Shown piece after piece: positions 6,833 through 7,239 of a stretch of 7,239 nt of DNA (the stretch's first letter is position 1; each line of letters begins with the position of its first letter). Below the pieces are notes generated by a model. It was not told the origin of the DNA, made no database searches, and saw only the letters and a list, made by a program, of their open reading frames with translations. Where the stretch lies: the NCBI GenBank assembly GCA_018970825.1, contig JAGWVP010000156.1:1-7239 (forward strand), given 5' to 3'. The stretch is from a bacterium (lineage in GTDB: Bacteria > Desulfobacterota > Binatia > UBA12015). A program made the position numbers and the translations under genes.

Positions 6833-7239
6833 TGCGACTCGAACGTGAATCCGTAGCGAGCCAGGATTCGACGCCCTTCCGGCGACTCGAGCACGTCCAC
6901 GAACCGTCGTGCGGCAACGTTGTCCGAACCGTGTTCGGTTATGACGAGACTCTGTCGTATCGGTTGGTGGAGCAAGGGCGGTACGTCAACGTGTGGTTCG
7001 TCGATGACGAGTGCCAGGGCCACGATGCCGACATCCGCCTCGCCGGCCCCCACGATCCGCACGGCATCCGCCACGTTGTCGGCCAGGACGAGCCGCGGCT
7101 GCAATGCGTCGTAGAGATCGAGCGATTTCAATGATTCCTTCGCCGCCACCCCGTACGGGGCGTGTGCGGGGTTTGCAATGACGACGCGCCCGTAGTCGCC
7201 AACTCCAGCTAGGTCGGCCGGAAGCTGCACCCCGGGAGC
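6829..7239 (-). CDS. modA: Molybdate-binding periplasmic protein ModA (C-terminal part)
   Basis: The frame runs off the right edge of the window, leaving the last 136 residues; the signal peptide and N-terminal lobe are outside. An internal GTG at 7230 is not a credible start because family-like sequence continues through it. IANPAHAPYGVAA (21-33 of the visible part) is the characteristic ModA block, whose Tyr contributes to oxyanion binding. It is followed by LQPRLVLADNVADAV (46-60) and the GEADVGIVALAL strand (66-77) of the second lobe. The protein ends FVDVLESPEGRRILARYGF, the usual last helix of the family. In the periplasm ModA captures molybdate and delivers it to ModB, encoded directly downstream with a 4-bp overlap. 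Base composition here is lower (about 55-63% G+C in sampled lines) than in the rest of the window. Related tungstate binders are an alternative, but the NPxHAPYG block favours ModA. Confidence 0.9.
   Translation of the reverse strand, partial: APGVQLPADLAGVGDYGRVVIANPAHAPYGVAAKESLKSLDLYDALQPRLVLADNVADAVRIVGAGEADVGIVALALVIDEPHVDVPPLLHQPIRQSLVITEHGSDNVAARRFVDVLESPEGRRILARYGFTFESQ

Overview
The window comes from a very GC-rich Gram-negative bacterium. Sample lines count at roughly 70-80% G+C over most of its length, and codon third positions are almost all G or C. An outer-membrane beta-barrel paired with an RND exporter points to a diderm. The composition and gene styles would suit an uncultivated deltaproteobacterial-type lineage (Myxococcota, Binatota or similar), but no taxonomic marker is present, so this is an inference only.

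Layout: two gene blocks converge near position 5080. The plus-strand block (1-5067) holds three genes. First is the 3' part of a beta-barrel outer-membrane protein that looks like the DUF1302 type. Second is a complete MMPL/RND-family transporter of the COG1033 type. Third is thiC, the phosphomethylpyrimidine synthase of thiamine biosynthesis. The minus-strand block (7239-5097) is a molybdate ABC transporter operon, modA (C-terminal part only), modB and modC. Its cistrons overlap by 4 bp each (ATGA and GTGA), which is typical of translational coupling.

How they work together: the barrel and the RND pump are adjacent and probably form an envelope export or lipid-trafficking pair. thiC follows the pump after only 47 bp, with no recognisable TPP riboswitch or terminator between them, so it may be read from an upstream promoter. 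The mod operon would import molybdate: ModA binds it in the periplasm, ModB forms the channel and ModC hydrolyses ATP. A short GC-rich hairpin lies in the 29-bp gap between the thiC and modC stop codons.

The window is mostly ordinary metabolic and transport content. No mobile element, CRISPR array, tRNA or rRNA was seen. The points most worth a second look are the internal insertion and Cys/His-containing C-terminal tail of ThiC, the different TM4-type motifs in the two halves of the RND protein, and the fall in G+C from modC through modB into modA. The many very long overlapping reading frames on both strands are artefacts of the base composition.
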